Source: Cornus controversa
Lineage: Eukaryota; Streptophyta; Magnoliopsida; Cornales; Cornaceae
DNA: 64,000 bases
Assembly: GCA_026545225.1 (NCBI GenBank)
Contig: CM048850.1
Coordinates: 29,894,257 to 29,958,256, forward strand
Direction: 5' to 3'
A program made the translations under genes and the position numbers. The notes under the pieces were generated by a model that saw nothing but the letters and a program-made list of their open reading frames with translations, did no database searches and had not been told where the DNA came from. Below, one piece after another: positions 44,855 through 56,311 of this stretch (position 1 is its first letter; each line of letters starts with the position of its first letter).

Positions 44855-46319
44855 TCAATTAACAACTGGGCATTTCACTCTCACTTCTCCATTTTCAACC
44901 ACCCCCACATTTCCAAGTTTCACCATTGAATCAGCAAACTCTCTAAAGAACAATCTTTGATCTCTGGCAAATGCTTCTACAATCCACTTAGTCTTGTAAT
45001 CATAATACAATGCTTGATCTGATCCAAACACGCCCTTTCCTGCTACAACTCTTTTGTAATAGTCATTATCAAAAATTGATGCAGTTGAGTCCAAGAACTG
45101 TCCTGCATTCTGATCCTTGTTTGGTTTTGGGCATTTCTTCCTTAGGGTTTTAGCAAACACTTTGTTCATTATGGGATCAATGTCATTCACCGAACTGAAG
45201 TTACGAAGCCGGGCTTCAAACGAAGAACAGTGAGAAAACCCTAGAGTGTGGCCACCAGATAGAGCAACCAAGTCCTTAACTTTCAAACCTCTCTTGGAAA
45301 AGCTCTTAATGAGTTCTGTCACATTGAGAGATGGAGCTGGTAAGTTAATAGTGTCATTAGCTTTTGAAACTCTTCCATCTTTCCTTCCTTTGAGCACATT
45401 CCAATATGGACCCCCAGACTGAACAAAAATAATCAATAAAAAATGAGAATCTTATTTAACACAAATGAGATGTTCATCAATACAAAATAAAAGAAGTTTA
45501 TTACGAGTTTCACATTATTTTGTATAAAGTGACATTTTTTACTCCGGGTACGTTTTATTAGTTTAAGTTTTTACCATTATACCAAGCATTGACGAATATA
45601 TATATTGCGCTCATAAGCAATGTCATCATGATTATGGTTAATGATGTACATTTTCTCCGAAATTTGGACTATTTAATATTGAAATACCCATTATACACTC
45701 TATGCAAATTGACAAAATGAAGCAAAGAGACGATATATTCTCAAAAAATATGCATTCATAAATGTCTGAAATTCTCCGCAAGATAGAAAATGTAATACGT
45801 ATTACCATGTATACTACATCTCTAGCTGCCATGGCGATTGTATCAGCGCAGGAAACTGTGAATGGACATGCCTTTTCGAGCTTAGCTTTGGCTTCATCGA
45901 TCACATAGAATGATTGGAGTGATTTATTGGGAGGACCATCCTTTTCGGCTTTGTTCCCCAGAGTTGAGTCCAGCAACACTGAGGCATCACATCCCTGTCA
46001 ATATATAACAACTTAACAACATTACATACCAATTTCACCATTACACACACAAGCATATATATATATAGAGAGAGAGAGAGAAAGAGAGAGGTGATCATAC
46101 CCTTATGAAACAGTCATGGAAGAACATCCTAAGGATACGAGCTGGGACTTTAGGGTCAAGGAGAGAAGCCTTATGAACTGTCTGTGAAATGATACTCTCA
46201 GCTTTTGGACAGGTTTTATCATAATAATTGACATGGAGTGTGGCTTTTGACACTGAAATCACCATTAACAGAAGAAACAAAGTTGGTGAGAGGACTATTT
46301 GTGGAGTAAAAACAGCCAT
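44855..46319 (-). CDS. Class III peroxidase, secreted, three exons
   Basis: The product is a 323-residue secretory heme peroxidase (donor:H2O2 oxidoreductase, apoplast or vacuole). Minus-strand exons are 46319-46101, 45994-45806 and 45418-44855, with GT-AG introns of about 106 and 387 bp. A signal peptide covers residues 1-26; the mature protein starts near TLHVNYYDKTCP. Distal Arg64 and His68 (RMFFHDCF), proximal His193 (LSGGHTLGFSHC) and the Cys37, Cys70 and Cys75 positions are all present. KDGPPN, SGGPYW and FGSDQAL support the assignment. In my reading it is closest to Arabidopsis PRX66-type peroxidases, a group linked to lignifying vessel cells. That role is inferred from family, not visible here. 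There are no lesions and the length is normal, so it is probably functional. Confidence 0.95.
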
Positions 46320-46440
46320 TTGGTATTGGAATGATGATGAACAAAAAGAGAAGAATCAGAGAAGTGAGAGAGAGAGAGAGAGAGAGAGAGAGGTGATGGA
46401 AGTTTCATGGAAGTATGGTGGTATATATATAGTGCTGATC
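46320..46440 (-). promoter_or_regulatory. Peroxidase promoter TATA box and GA/CT-rich 5' UTR
   Basis: On the minus strand a TATA box (CTATATATATA, about 46432-46422) lies about 105 bases before the start codon. A (CT)n tract (plus-strand GAGA run at 46368-46392) lies between them. CT-rich leaders of this kind are common in plant genes. A second GA run occurs in intron 1 near 46067-46090. Confidence 0.6.
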
Positions 46441-47139
46441 AATACAAATATTAAATAATTAAACACATTAATGATCTAGTTTCATGCATGTAGATTTAAT
46501 ATACTTTCAAGTCACTCAATAAAGAAACAAACCGTGGAAAAAATAGAAGCTGCTTTTGGTGTGCTTTGAGACCAAGCATTTCCACCTAAGTCCTTCTCTT
46601 GTAGGATCAACTACAATGTTTAACAATCTCTTTTGTGAGCTTTAAACTTGTTTACAGCAGTTGTGTAGACTATGGCCCACAGAATGTAAATTAATAGTGA
46701 TTATCATCAGCCGTTGTTTGATGCACATGTTATTGGCACAGAAGGTTCAGCTGTGAATCAGTAACACCAGATCAGTATTTCTTATCACTAATATGTGAAT
46801 GTGAGTAATGCTTAAAGTATGTTTATGATGACTATTGGTTTATATATATCTATCAGGTTGGTTCAGGTGAGAGTCAAACAGTTGGTAAAAGATGGAGTGC
46901 ATAAATTCTGTACCGCATCTCTCTTTTTTTTCTGAAGGAAGAACCCTAGTACTATGTACTACATGCCATTTGGGTGCTGTAGGTGTTACGTCGCCGTTGC
47001 GACACAGGATGTTGAAGAGCCAAGTAAACGTTGGTCAGCGTGATAGCCATGCAAGATGTAACCCTTTAAAATGACAAAATCAAGACTTGCTGACCCGCCC
47101 GGTCATTAAGGTTTGAGAGTCTCTCTCAAGCTCTACAAC
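46441..47139. other. Upstream flank of the peroxidase gene
   Basis: No gene is recognised. The stretch 46975-47110 is less AT-rich (GTTACGTCGCCGTTGCGAC, GACCCGCCCGG) and leads into the tandem array, so it is probably retrotransposon-derived. Confidence 0.4.
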
Positions 47140-47560
47140 AAACTTCAAGCCTTGAAATCATTACTCGAGTACTACTACAAGCCCTGACATCATGTTAGGC
47201 CATTTAAGCCTTGAGATCACTTCTCGAGCACCATTATAAGCTCTGATACCATGCCAGGCTATCTAAGCCTTGAGATTACCTCTCGAGCACCACTTCAAGC
47301 CTTAATACCATGCTAGGTCACCTAAGCCTCAAAATCACCACTACAAGCCCCGACACTATGTCAAGCCAGCTAAGTCTCAAAGTCACCTTTCGAGTGCTAC
47401 TACAAGCCCTGACACTATGTTAGGTCACCAAGTCTCTTAAGTACCACTTTAAGTCATGACACTATGTCAAGCCACCTAATTAAGCCTCAAGAGCACATCT
47501 CGAGTACCACTCCAAGCCCTCACATTATATCAAGTCATCCTAACCTCAAACGCCATCAAG
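47140..47560. repeat. Diverged tandem array of about 60-65 bp units
   Basis: About seven units share the order AAGCC(T/C)TGA(G/A)AT(C/T)AC..CTCGAGCACCAC..CAAGCCCTGACAC(C/T)ATG. The phrasing resembles LTR subrepeats. No coding frame crosses it. Confidence 0.7.
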
Positions 47561-47909
47561 TTCATCAAGTGTGAGTGAAATATGGTAGAATCTTTGGAGA
47601 CTGATGTAACTAACCTCTTTGGGATACTTAGAAGGAATTTGGATTAGAGGATGAGAAGTAGAGAAAGCTTAACATAACTAATGGGCCTAGTTAGTAGGAT
47701 AGTGATCACATGCCACAACAGAGACTCTTGTAATCACCATTAATACTATGTTGTGAGCTATTAATGCTCTTAATCATCGCCATTGTGGTATAGCCTAATT
47801 CATTTAATACCCACAAAAGCTCACACACCACGTCGCCACCTAAGCACGCGGTGATGTGAGAGGCTTGACCCCTTAGGTGTTTAGGAAATCATTATCTAAA
47901 CACCTTAGG
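47561..47909. other. Repeat-derived sequence between tandem array and LTR-like segment
   Basis: CGCCATTGTGGTA occurs at about 47778 and again at 48090. A short imperfect hairpin (TAGGTGTTTAG/CTAAACACCTT) lies at about 47875-47907. No gene is visible. Confidence 0.4.
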
Positions 47910-48110
47910 TGTAATGGCCCGCTCTACCATATGGTATGATATTATCCGCTTTGAGCCTAAGCCCGCACAATTTTATTCTTGAGTTTTACCCCCAAAATGT
48001 CTCATATCATTTAGAGATAACACACTACATATAAGCACATTCTCTTCTCCATACCTAGGCAACGTGGGATTGTCCAACCTGTAGCTCGCCATTGTGGTAC
48101 TCATAAACAC
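47910..48110 (+). mobile_element. Small LTR-like segment (TRIM-type)
   Basis: TGTAATGGCCCGC starts a segment containing ATTATCCGCTTTGAGCCTAA and CCCGCACAATTTTATTCTTG, phrases characteristic of a widespread family of short plant LTRs. A TACATATAAG TATA-like motif and AACGTGGGATTG follow. The end near 48108 is a guess and no partner LTR is seen. Confidence 0.45.
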
Positions 48111-48971
48111 CCACCTACAAGATTATCATGTTGGGTTGCCACAATCCTTTACCTACAAATGTTTAACTACAAGGTACTATTATAATTCACTTTGAAATTG
48201 AGATTTTTAAATTGAGGGTTGATGAGAAAGTTGAAAATTTTCAAGGATTAATTCAACGGAAAATGTGAATTATTATAAATTTGTAATTCTTTTCTATGTA
48301 CAAAACAAAATAATTGAAACTAAATTTCTTTCGATTTCAATTTCAAGATCCCAATTTGTTACAAAACATAACTTTGAATTTTAATTAAAATTATCCTTTG
48401 GGGGTAGCATTTGGTGAACAAAAGTAACTATTGTACAAGGGCTTGGGCTTCTATTAGGTCAGAGAGACCATGAAAGATTAAAGTTGGGAAGCCTTATTAA
48501 TTCAGAGTGGGCTTCCTACTTGACCCATCACTTTTTCGGTTTTCAATTAAGCCCATACCCATGACCCATGTGACCTTTTCAAGCCATCCCTGTCAAATAA
48601 AGTCCATAACAACTGTTTGATAATGTAATTATATATTTGTCTCGATTGAAAGTAAGATGGACATTGTCATATTCATAAACTCTTAAAATAACCGCAAAAA
48701 GAAAAATTGCACTAATAGAAATATGGGAGTACTTTGTTTGATTCATGGATTAAAGCGGCAGAGAACAATAAATCAGACTTAGAATCCTAGAGCTAAAGAT
48801 AGAGATGATGAAATTTTTTAATTTTTATTTTTTCCTAAGCAGAGACGATGAAGTTTTGAGCCAATAAAAACATTTTCTAAAACACTGAACAAAAGAGGTT
48901 TATAGTCAAAATTAAATAGGCAAGTTGAAAGTTGAGCTTTTACACCCAAAAAAAAAAAAAAACATTAACAT
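48111..48971. other. AT-rich intergenic sequence, no gene recognised
   Basis: Nothing beyond short chance frames is visible. Confidence 0.5.
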
Positions 48972-49216
48972 CAGGGCCGGCCCTGGGCCTAGGCGGTCGC
49001 TTTGGGCCCCCAATTTTAGGGGGCCCTAGACTGGTATGTTATACTAGTATATAAATTGGGCCCATAATAACATATTTCATTGGGCTTTTATAATTTTAAT
49101 CCAAAACACTTAATTTATATACTTTAAATTTGGGCCCATAATAATATATTTCATTGGGCCTTATAATTTTAAACCCAAAACACTTGCCCATATACTTTAA
49201 AGTTTAAACCCCCCCC

Positions 49217-49258
<42 letters not shown>

Positions 49259-49489
49259 GCGGCTGTCACTGCCCACAACTTTATTTATATATATATATAT
49301 AAAATATAGATTACACACATCTCTCCATCTCTTGATTGGAGCACTTTAATCGATAATTTTGTCGCTCAAAATGCAAGACGATCACATTTACTTTGATATG
49401 CTCGTGTAAAACGTTTTGTATAAAGGACCCCTCATTTGAAGGTTTGCTTAGGGCCCCTCAAAAATTTAAGAATCTCAGGGCCGCCCCTG
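48972..49489. mobile_element. hAT-type non-autonomous element with palindromic GC-rich ends
   Basis: Left CAGGGCCGGCCCTG pairs with the reverse complement of the right end, CAGGGGCGGCCCTG. A perfect 8-bp target duplication ATTAACAT flanks it (48964-48971 and 49490-49497). Each TIR is also nearly self-complementary. The interior contains two copies of about 75 bp (about 49060-49130 and 49135-49205) and a (CT)n(TA)n run at 49207-49258. There is no coding capacity. Confidence 0.85.
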
Positions 49490-49942
49490 ATTAACATTAT
49501 GTAATGAAATAATCTGTTATGTGAGATGCTCCGAAAATGTTCTCATCTTGACATAATTTGGACCATCTTAATTCTCTGACCCTAATTATTATTCACAACA
49601 AAGCTAGAAGTTTATACTTATAAAAAAAAAAAAAAGGGCAGAAGTCTATTATACCACCAAAAAAACTTGTTATAATTTTAAGAATTTTAAATAAGTCAGT
49701 AGTTTTTTTTTTCCTTTTCTTTATCCTAGCAAAAAACTCTTATATTACTCTTGGAAATACTTAAACCCTCTCCTTTTCATTTTAAAATAAGGTACTGCTA
49801 GGTGATAGGCCTTTGGTTTTTTATTTTATTTTAGTATATATCTATTTTTACAATATTATCTATATATATTAGTACATTATACATGTATAGTGTATTTTGC
49901 CGTTTATTTATAGATTACATTATTTAGAGCAAGATTTTTTAC
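49490..49942. other. AT-rich intergenic sequence
   Basis: No gene or repeat terminus is seen. Confidence 0.5.
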
Positions 49943-50440
49943 TAGGGTGCAGCTTGGACAGATTGAAGGTATAGCTCGAGCTCAACTCGATGTATGAAAC
50001 GTTCAATCTTGACCCAATTCATTCTTAAATTTTTTTAGCTCAGATTTAATTTAGCCATACAACTCAGGATAAGATTTCGGTTAAAATTCAAACTTTATTA
50101 TATAAATATCTTGTCTTTACGTAACTTGTATTTTTTCATTTTTTTATGTGATTGAAATACATCATCTTAATATTTACACAATTGAAATAATTAAATAAAT
50201 TACATTTACATAATAATAAATGGACCATTGAAAACACCAACCTAAACATAATTTGAAATATATATAGTGTATTTACAATAAAAATATATAACAAATAAAA
50301 TTAAAATTTAGATTAGGATTTAAGTTAGACTCGGTTGCTGCCATCTTAATCTAAGTCTAATTAATTTTCATTAAATTTTTAGTTGAATTTTTTTAACTAT
50401 AAACTCAATTCTAATTGTAAAAATAATTTCAAATAAAAGG
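49943..50440. mobile_element. hAT-type non-autonomous element, TAGGGNTGC family, copy 2 (right end unclear)
   Basis: TAGGGTGCAGCTTGGAC at 49943 and the following GCTCGAGCTCAACTCGA..TATGAAACGTTCAA parallel the left part of 39514-40108. Near its right side AACTCAATTCTAATTGTAAAAATAA parallels that element too. The right TIR is not found, so this copy is truncated or decayed. Confidence 0.5.
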
Positions 50441-50478
50441 GACAGTAAAATTCATGCTCTAAGACTAAGTGTAAAAAA

Positions 50479-50635
50479 ATGAATTACAGATTTTACGGAA
50501 GGAAAAAAAATAGCAGTGAGAGCTCAGAACCACCACCACCACCACCACCGAAGGAAAAAAAAAAGGCGCGAGACATTCCGACAACTGTTGTGCAGGGCTT
50601 ATAGAATCAGAGATGCAATTAACGCTTTCATTCGG
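50479..50635 (+). other. Candidate 5' exon, unrecognised
   Basis: An ATG at 50479 opens a frame with a run of eight prolines; the same (CCA)n reads as histidines in another frame that has no ATG. A possible GTAAAT donor follows at 50636, but the ATG frame stops at about 50602, before it. I cannot assign a product. It may be a 5' UTR or exon of a lost gene, perhaps of the PPR relic downstream. Confidence 0.2.
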
Positions 50636-50687
50636 GTAAATCTCCGATGCTTTGCTCTTCTTACTTCATTTTATTGTTGTAAATCGG

Positions 50688-50721
<34 letters not shown>

Positions 50722-51419
50722 ATTGATTCATTGTATGATCGCTTCTCTGCTTTGCACGCGTATTTGTAATTATCATTATCATATTCGTACAACAACTATA
50801 GATTTTTTTGCATTCCCTGTTATATGCATTATAGTATGCTTTTGTGCTGTTATAATGTGTGGTTTCTGTGTTGGATTGATTCCTCTGCTGTCGTGTTTTC
50901 TTCTTTTTGTTTGGGATATTCTTCTTGTAATTGGTTATCAAAAATAAAATAAACAAAACAACTATAGATTGTTTTTGGAGGTTAGAGTAATTGGCTAATG
51001 GCTTGTGCTTTGAGAAAATCAATGCCTAACTAATAATGCACATTCGGTGGTGGTGATTGTTTTATTAGTAAGCAAAATACCAATGCTATAGAAATCTATT
51101 TAAAATTTGTAGATTATGCCTGTGAAATTTTGAATCAATTCACGCTCAAGTCCCTTTAATACCATTATTTCTGTCTTTGCTGGTAGAAATGCTCCGTATG
51201 TGACAGTTTTGTTTTATAGATGAATAAGACAAGATGGGTTTTACTTGTACTTTTCCAGTGGTTTTGAAACTTGCGCTAAATCCTTGGGAATTGGAGGGGT
51301 AAAGTGATTCATGGGGTGGTCGTTAAGATGTTCGAGAGCAATCTTTATGATTGTCTTCCTTTTTAAATTTTTTTGCTACTTCTTTCTGATAGTTAAGTCA
51401 CACACACACATCCATTATT
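50636..51419. other. T-rich sequence, no gene recognised
   Basis: A TA run lies at 50692-50717. The long T-rich frames here have no domain and are typical of intron or intergenic DNA. Confidence 0.4.
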
Positions 51420-52560
51420 ATTCCATTGGGGGCTCAAACCTTCCATTTGGAACAAAGAGATGGTACCACTCAAGCAATCTCTATGTTAAGAACTGTTTTT
51501 ATAGAGGTTGTGGTGAATGCAGTGGTGCTAATAGAGCGTTTGATGTCATGCTTCTGAGAGATGTGGGTTGTTTAATGAGGCGGTTCTGTTTTGAAGATGG
51601 ATATAGAGCCAAGTAGAACTACTTTTGTTGGCATGCTTGTAGCTTGTGGTGACTAGGAAATTTGATTATGGGGAAGGGTATTCACCGATTGATTTTTAAA
51701 CGTGTTTTTGAACTGGTTTTGGTGTTCAGCGATACTTTATTGGATATGTATGTCAAGTGTGAATGCTTATGTTATGCAAAATACCTATTTGACGAGCTCC
51801 ATGGAGAAGCATCATTTGAGGAATTGTATAATAAGTGAATTTGTGTTGTGAAAACACCCAAAGGAGTTGTTGGAATCATTTAATGCCATGCAAATTTCAG
51901 ACATAAACTAATTAGGTGATGCCTTCTAGTGTGTTATTGGCTTGGTCAAGGCTCTTGATTATGGAAGACGGTTCCATGAGTATATTGACCATGGGGGCAT
52001 CAAATGAGATATTCATATTGTAATGGGCAATGGCCATGGATGATATGTATACAAAATATGGTTAGTAGAGATGGCACTGGAGACCTTTTATGGAATGTTC
52101 AATAGGCATGTCTTTGCATGGAATGCCTTTCTGGGTGGTCTAGCAATGCAAGGACATGGATATGGATATGAGGCACTCAAAACATTTTGAACAACTGGAA
52201 GTCAAATGAGGTGACATTTCTTGCATTTTGACAGCTTCTTGTTTTTATGGGTTTGGTTGACAAAGGTCGTAGGCACTTGTATTAGATGATAAGTCAACAC
52301 TATTATCTTTCTCCAAGGTTAGAACATTATGGATGCATGGTTATATTCTATGAAAGGCTGGCGTTTTGGACAAAGCACATGAGATCATTAGGAGTATGCC
52401 TATGTCATCTGTTGTGCTCTTGGTTTTCTTAGTGCTCACAATGTGAATGGAAAAGTGGAACTCTCTCAAGATATAGACCACCTAAATGAGCTCGAGTCAC
52501 AAGATCAGGAAATTAATTTGCTTCTGTCCAACATATATGCTATTAATTAAAGTTGGTGCT
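51420..52560 (+). pseudogene. PPR protein (PLS class) pseudogene
   Basis: In changing frames the plus strand keeps the signature of pentatricopeptide repeat proteins: FVGMLVACG, then DTLLDMYVKCECL, HEYIDHGGIK, FAWNAFLGGLAMQGHG and RLEHYGCMV. It ends with a stretch like the E motif (ELESQ..., LLLSNIYA). Known relatives bind organelle RNA; E-class members support RNA editing in chloroplasts or mitochondria. This copy has many stops and frame changes (for example near 51620, 51836, 51990 and 52180) and no intact start. It is not interrupted by introns, as usual for PPR genes. It directly precedes the LTR-like sequence at 52.56 kb. Confidence 0.8.
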
Positions 52561-53516
52561 AGGTCAATAGGACTCAAGTTGGCATAAATTTTGTTATAAG
52601 TTCTAGTTTAGGTTTGAAGTTTTCAAAAGTTAGTTGGTGTTAGTTTCTACCTCCCAAGGTCAAAGAAGGAAATTCATGATACATTTAAGGGTTTTTTTAG
52701 TAATCTTTGTCTACAAGGATAAAAGGTAATTCAACACATTTATGCACTCACCAAATTAGTGTTCATGCATGCATAATTGGGGTTTCTATTTGTTGCTTGA
52801 TTTTAAGTTGTTTTTCCGAGTATCGAACTACATTAGACTTTGATCGATGGAGAGTTTGATTGAGGGCTTCTGGAGTGTCACTGATCAATGGATGCTAATT
52901 TCAATCGATCGAGCTGTTCGGAAAATAAGTTTCCAAGTTGTTTTAAACTCTACAAATCCTATCCTCTCTATACTTCTAGGTTCCCTATATATATATATAT
53001 GATACTAGGGAAGAATAATATGCACAAAGAATACATATAGAGAGCGCATTATTGTGAACTTTAGAGTGCATCTTTATTTTTCTTTTTGCATTCATCATTC
53101 TAGTATTGGTGAGTGTGAATTCATGTGTTGACAACCGCTGTGTACTCAATTGGATAGTTCAACACAACCATTTAATCCATCATCAGAGATTGAAGCCTGG
53201 ACGACTTGTGGCTAAGACTGAAATCACTAGAGAAGCAGATTCGTGAGGAGCGGATAGACAACCTGGAGACTTTCAGGGAAAAGTTTGGCGTTATCTTTGT
53301 CAGGTGGTAACTAAAGGATTCTTTGGGTAGAGTCTCTTAAGTCTTAACCTGGGTTACTCTCTTTTTCACATAGTGGATTTTGGTTTGTCTAGATTAGGTC
53401 CTGTAGTTTTTTCCCTTGGGGTTTCCATGTGAAAATCTGGTGTCGTTGCTTTATTTTTATCAACTTATAATTACTATGGATTGATGGATTTTTATTCTCT
53501 ACTATGATCTGAGATT
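52561..53516 (+). mobile_element. Older LTR-like sequence hosting the copia insertion (left part)
   Basis: The style is that of a retrotransposon LTR: TCGATCGATG/CAATCGATCGAG words, a TATA-like TATATATATATATGATACTAG at 52988, then a U5-like stretch with GAGAAGCAGATTCGTGAGGA and CTCTTTCAGGG-type words. It continues after the copia element at 58552-58670, where TCTAGACAACGGACC and a TCAGAGCC motif follow. The limits are not firm and no partner LTR is present. Confidence 0.35.
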
Positions 53517-53768
53517 TGTTGAATATTTTGAAATTTTATCTTTATCTTTATTAGTTTAAATTTAAGTTTATCTTATCCTAGGAATAAGGAGAGGAAACTA
53601 GGTCAGCTCCTATTCTTTTGTTACTCTGTTTTTCTGTTCCTATCTTCTAGGCTAAGGTTGAGAAATAGATTGTCTCACCTAGTCTATAAATAAATCTGTA
53701 AACCTAGTTGCAAAAATATGAAGTAGAATTCATTCGATTGCCCTCATTCTCTTCCTATTTTGTCAACA
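53517..53768 (+). repeat. Copia 5' LTR
   Basis: It runs from TGTTGAATATTTTG to TCCTATTTTGTCAACA. It contains TCTATAAATAAATC (about 53681), a TATA-like promoter candidate, about 85 bases before the end. Confidence 0.95.
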
Positions 53769-53887
53769 TGGTATAAGAGCTGGCCAAATAGTTGAGGAGA
53801 GTGTATAAATCGGCATTAACAGGGAAAAAAGGGGGAAATTCTGGAAGTTCAGAGGTTTTATCCGAACCTATCCAGTTGGCCCCCGCA

Positions 53888-54765
53888 ATGGCCCTTCAAG
53901 TATCTGCTTCTGATTCTTCCTCAGCATCCCTTCAAATCACAGCCCATCGTTTCAATGGAAAAAACTTCCTGTCGTGGTCCACATCAGTGCAGATTGTCAT
54001 TCGTGGCCGTAGAAAATCGGGCTACATCAATGGTACGAAGCCCAAACCCGCTGAGACCGATCCTACCTTTCCAACATGGGATGTTGAGAACTCAATTGTC
54101 ATGGCATGGATTCTTAACTCCATGAATGACAATATCAGCCAGAACTTCATCTTCTATCCTACTGCACAGACTATGTGGGATGCCGTGGTTAGGAGATATT
54201 CAGATGTGGACAACTCCACTCAGATGTGCGACTTAAGAGACACCACTCGGACCTTAAAACAAAGAGAGTTGAGTGTCACAGATTATTACAGCAACCTGAC
54301 TACACTCTGGTAGGAATTGGACATGTTCAACACACATAACTGGCATTGCCAAGAAGACGCCACTTTATACCGAAGGATCATCGATAGAGAGCGAATCTAC
54401 GACTTCGTTTCTGGTTTGAATAAAGAGTTGGATGAAGTAAGAGGCCGAATGCTTGCTTTACGACCCTTGCCACACATCAATGATATATTTGCAGAAGTGA
54501 GACGTGAGGAGAGTAGGAAGAAGAGGATGCTTGGAGACTCTAAAGACCAGATTAATCCAGATAGCTCTGCGATGGCAGCCCGGAATCTCCATAACTCTGC
54601 TATGGTGGCCCGAAATACCGAGATGACTAATGGAGGCTCAGCTGCAAACCGGTCCAATCGAAGACAATTATGGTGTGATCACTGCAACAAACCACACCAT
54701 ACTCGCGAAACGTGTTGGAAAATCCATGGTAGACCCGCGAACTGGAGAGAAAAGACAAGCCAATT
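53888..54765 (+). pseudogene. Copia gag, disrupted
   Basis: The first ATG in a good frame is at 53888. The N-terminal part (NGKNFLSW, then GYINGTKPKP, then MWDAVVRRYSD) is a copia gag polyprotein domain. A TAG at 54311-54313 interrupts it in the same frame. The frame then continues to a CCHC zinc knuckle (CDHCNKPHHTRETC, about 54670-54715). Near 54750 the frame changes. Gag normally forms the virus-like particle in the cytoplasm and binds RNA through the knuckle. Confidence 0.88.
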
Positions 54766-54818
54766 CATCTGAGCTGAGTGTGACTGAAAAGGACGGCAGC
54801 AAGTTCCAGTAGATCTCA

Positions 54819-56220
54819 TTGACCAAGGAACCACTAGAACAGTTTTACAAACTCTTGAGTCCATTACAGCCCAATTCCCTCCTGGCTACCCGAGGTATAT
54901 GCCTTTCTACTGAGTCTAATCATAGTGATATTTGTGGACCTTGGATATTAGATTCAGGTGCAACCGACCACATGACAAGCCAAAGTGATCTATTTTTTTC
55001 TTATACCCCTAGTGTTGGAAATATAAAGATCAAAGTTGCAGATGGTACATTCTCTGCTGTAGCAGGGACTGGTGATATTCAAATTACCCTTGAATTGGTC
55101 TTAAAATCTATTCTCCATGTTCCTAAATTGAAGTGTAATTTATTATCTATTAGTAAGATAACCAAGGATTTGAACTGTCTAGCCCAATTCTCACATGATA
55201 AGTGTGTGTTTCAGGATTGATCGGGGAAGAGGATTGGCAATGCTAAGGAACATGGTGGGCTCTACTATTTTGAGAATGGTTTCGAGGTGTTTAAACAAGC
55301 TCTCACTACAAGTGGTGATTTTTCTTCTTTGACAAACAATCAAAAAATAATGTTATGGCATCGTAGGCTAGGTCATCACAATCTTCTTTACTTAAAACAT
55401 TTGTTTCCTGAGTTGTTTTCTAATAAAGAGCTTGTTCAATTTCTTTGTGAAGCATGTCAATTAGCTAAACACCATCGTGCTATTTTTAAACCACAACCCT
55501 ATAAGCCATCTAATCCTTTTTCTATGATTCATAGCGACATATGGGGTCCTTCTCGTATAAAAAATAGGAATGGTTTTAGGTGGTTCATAACCTTTATTGA
55601 TGACCAGACTAGAATGACTTGGGTGTATCTCATGAAAGAAAAATCAGAAGCAGAACAAATTTTTAAAAATTTTCATACCAAGATTAAAACCCAATTCCAA
55701 GGGGAAATTCGGATCTTTCACACAGATAATGGAGGAGAGTATTTTAACACTATTCTTGGACCCTATCTAGCTAACAATGGTATAATCCATTAAAGCTCGT
55801 GTTATGATACACCCCAGCAAAATGGCATCGCTGAAAGGAAGAATAGACACCTTTTAGAAGTTGCACGATCCATTATGTTTGCGTCTAATGTCCCCAAAAA
55901 CTATTGGTGTGATGTTATCCTTACTGCAACCTACCTCATCAATCGCATGCCTAGTCGTGTCCTACAATTCCAAACACCCGTGAATAGGCTCCTCCAATTC
56001 TATCCACAAACCCGTGTGCTTAGCTCTCTACCCCTTAAGGTTTTCGGATGTATCACCTTTGTGCACAACCACTCTCCAAACCGCTCCAAATTAGATCCTA
56101 GGTCGTTTAAATGCATTTTCCTTGGCTACTCATCTACACAAAAGGGCTACAAATGTTTCTTCCCAACCACACAGAAAATGTTTGTCACTATGGATGTCAT
56201 GTCACCTTTTTCGAGACCTC
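54819..56220 (+). pseudogene. Copia pol: protease and integrase, disrupted
   Basis: After a TAG at 54810-54812 the frame carries the protease motif WILDSGATDHM (about 54942), a GAG-pre-integrase zinc region (WHRRLGHHN, about 55347) and the integrase core. The catalytic acidic residues sit in HSDIWGP, HTDNGGEY and PQQNGIAERKN. In-frame stops lie at 55218-55220 (TGA) and 55791-55793 (TAA). The second stop falls between the catalytic Asp and Glu of integrase. Frame changes follow at about 56230-56310 before RT. Confidence 0.88.
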
Positions 56221-56311
56221 ACCATTTTATACCCAAAATTCCCTTCAGGGGGAGAACATCTAAGCAGAAGACAATTTTTGGGAACTTGCTCCTTCTCTAT
56301 CTCTCTCCAAT

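Noticed and set aside
44760..44960. Plus-strand frame with a Ser-Leu run
   Set aside because: It is a translation of the (CT)n run and the antisense of the peroxidase end.
50516..50947. 143-residue frame with a His run
   Set aside because: It begins at GTG rather than ATG, the His run is a (CCA)n repeat, and most of the rest is T-rich translation.
53792..53887. N-terminal extension of copia gag
   Set aside because: The extended frame would start at TTG just after the primer-binding site; the ATG at 53888 is the more plausible start.
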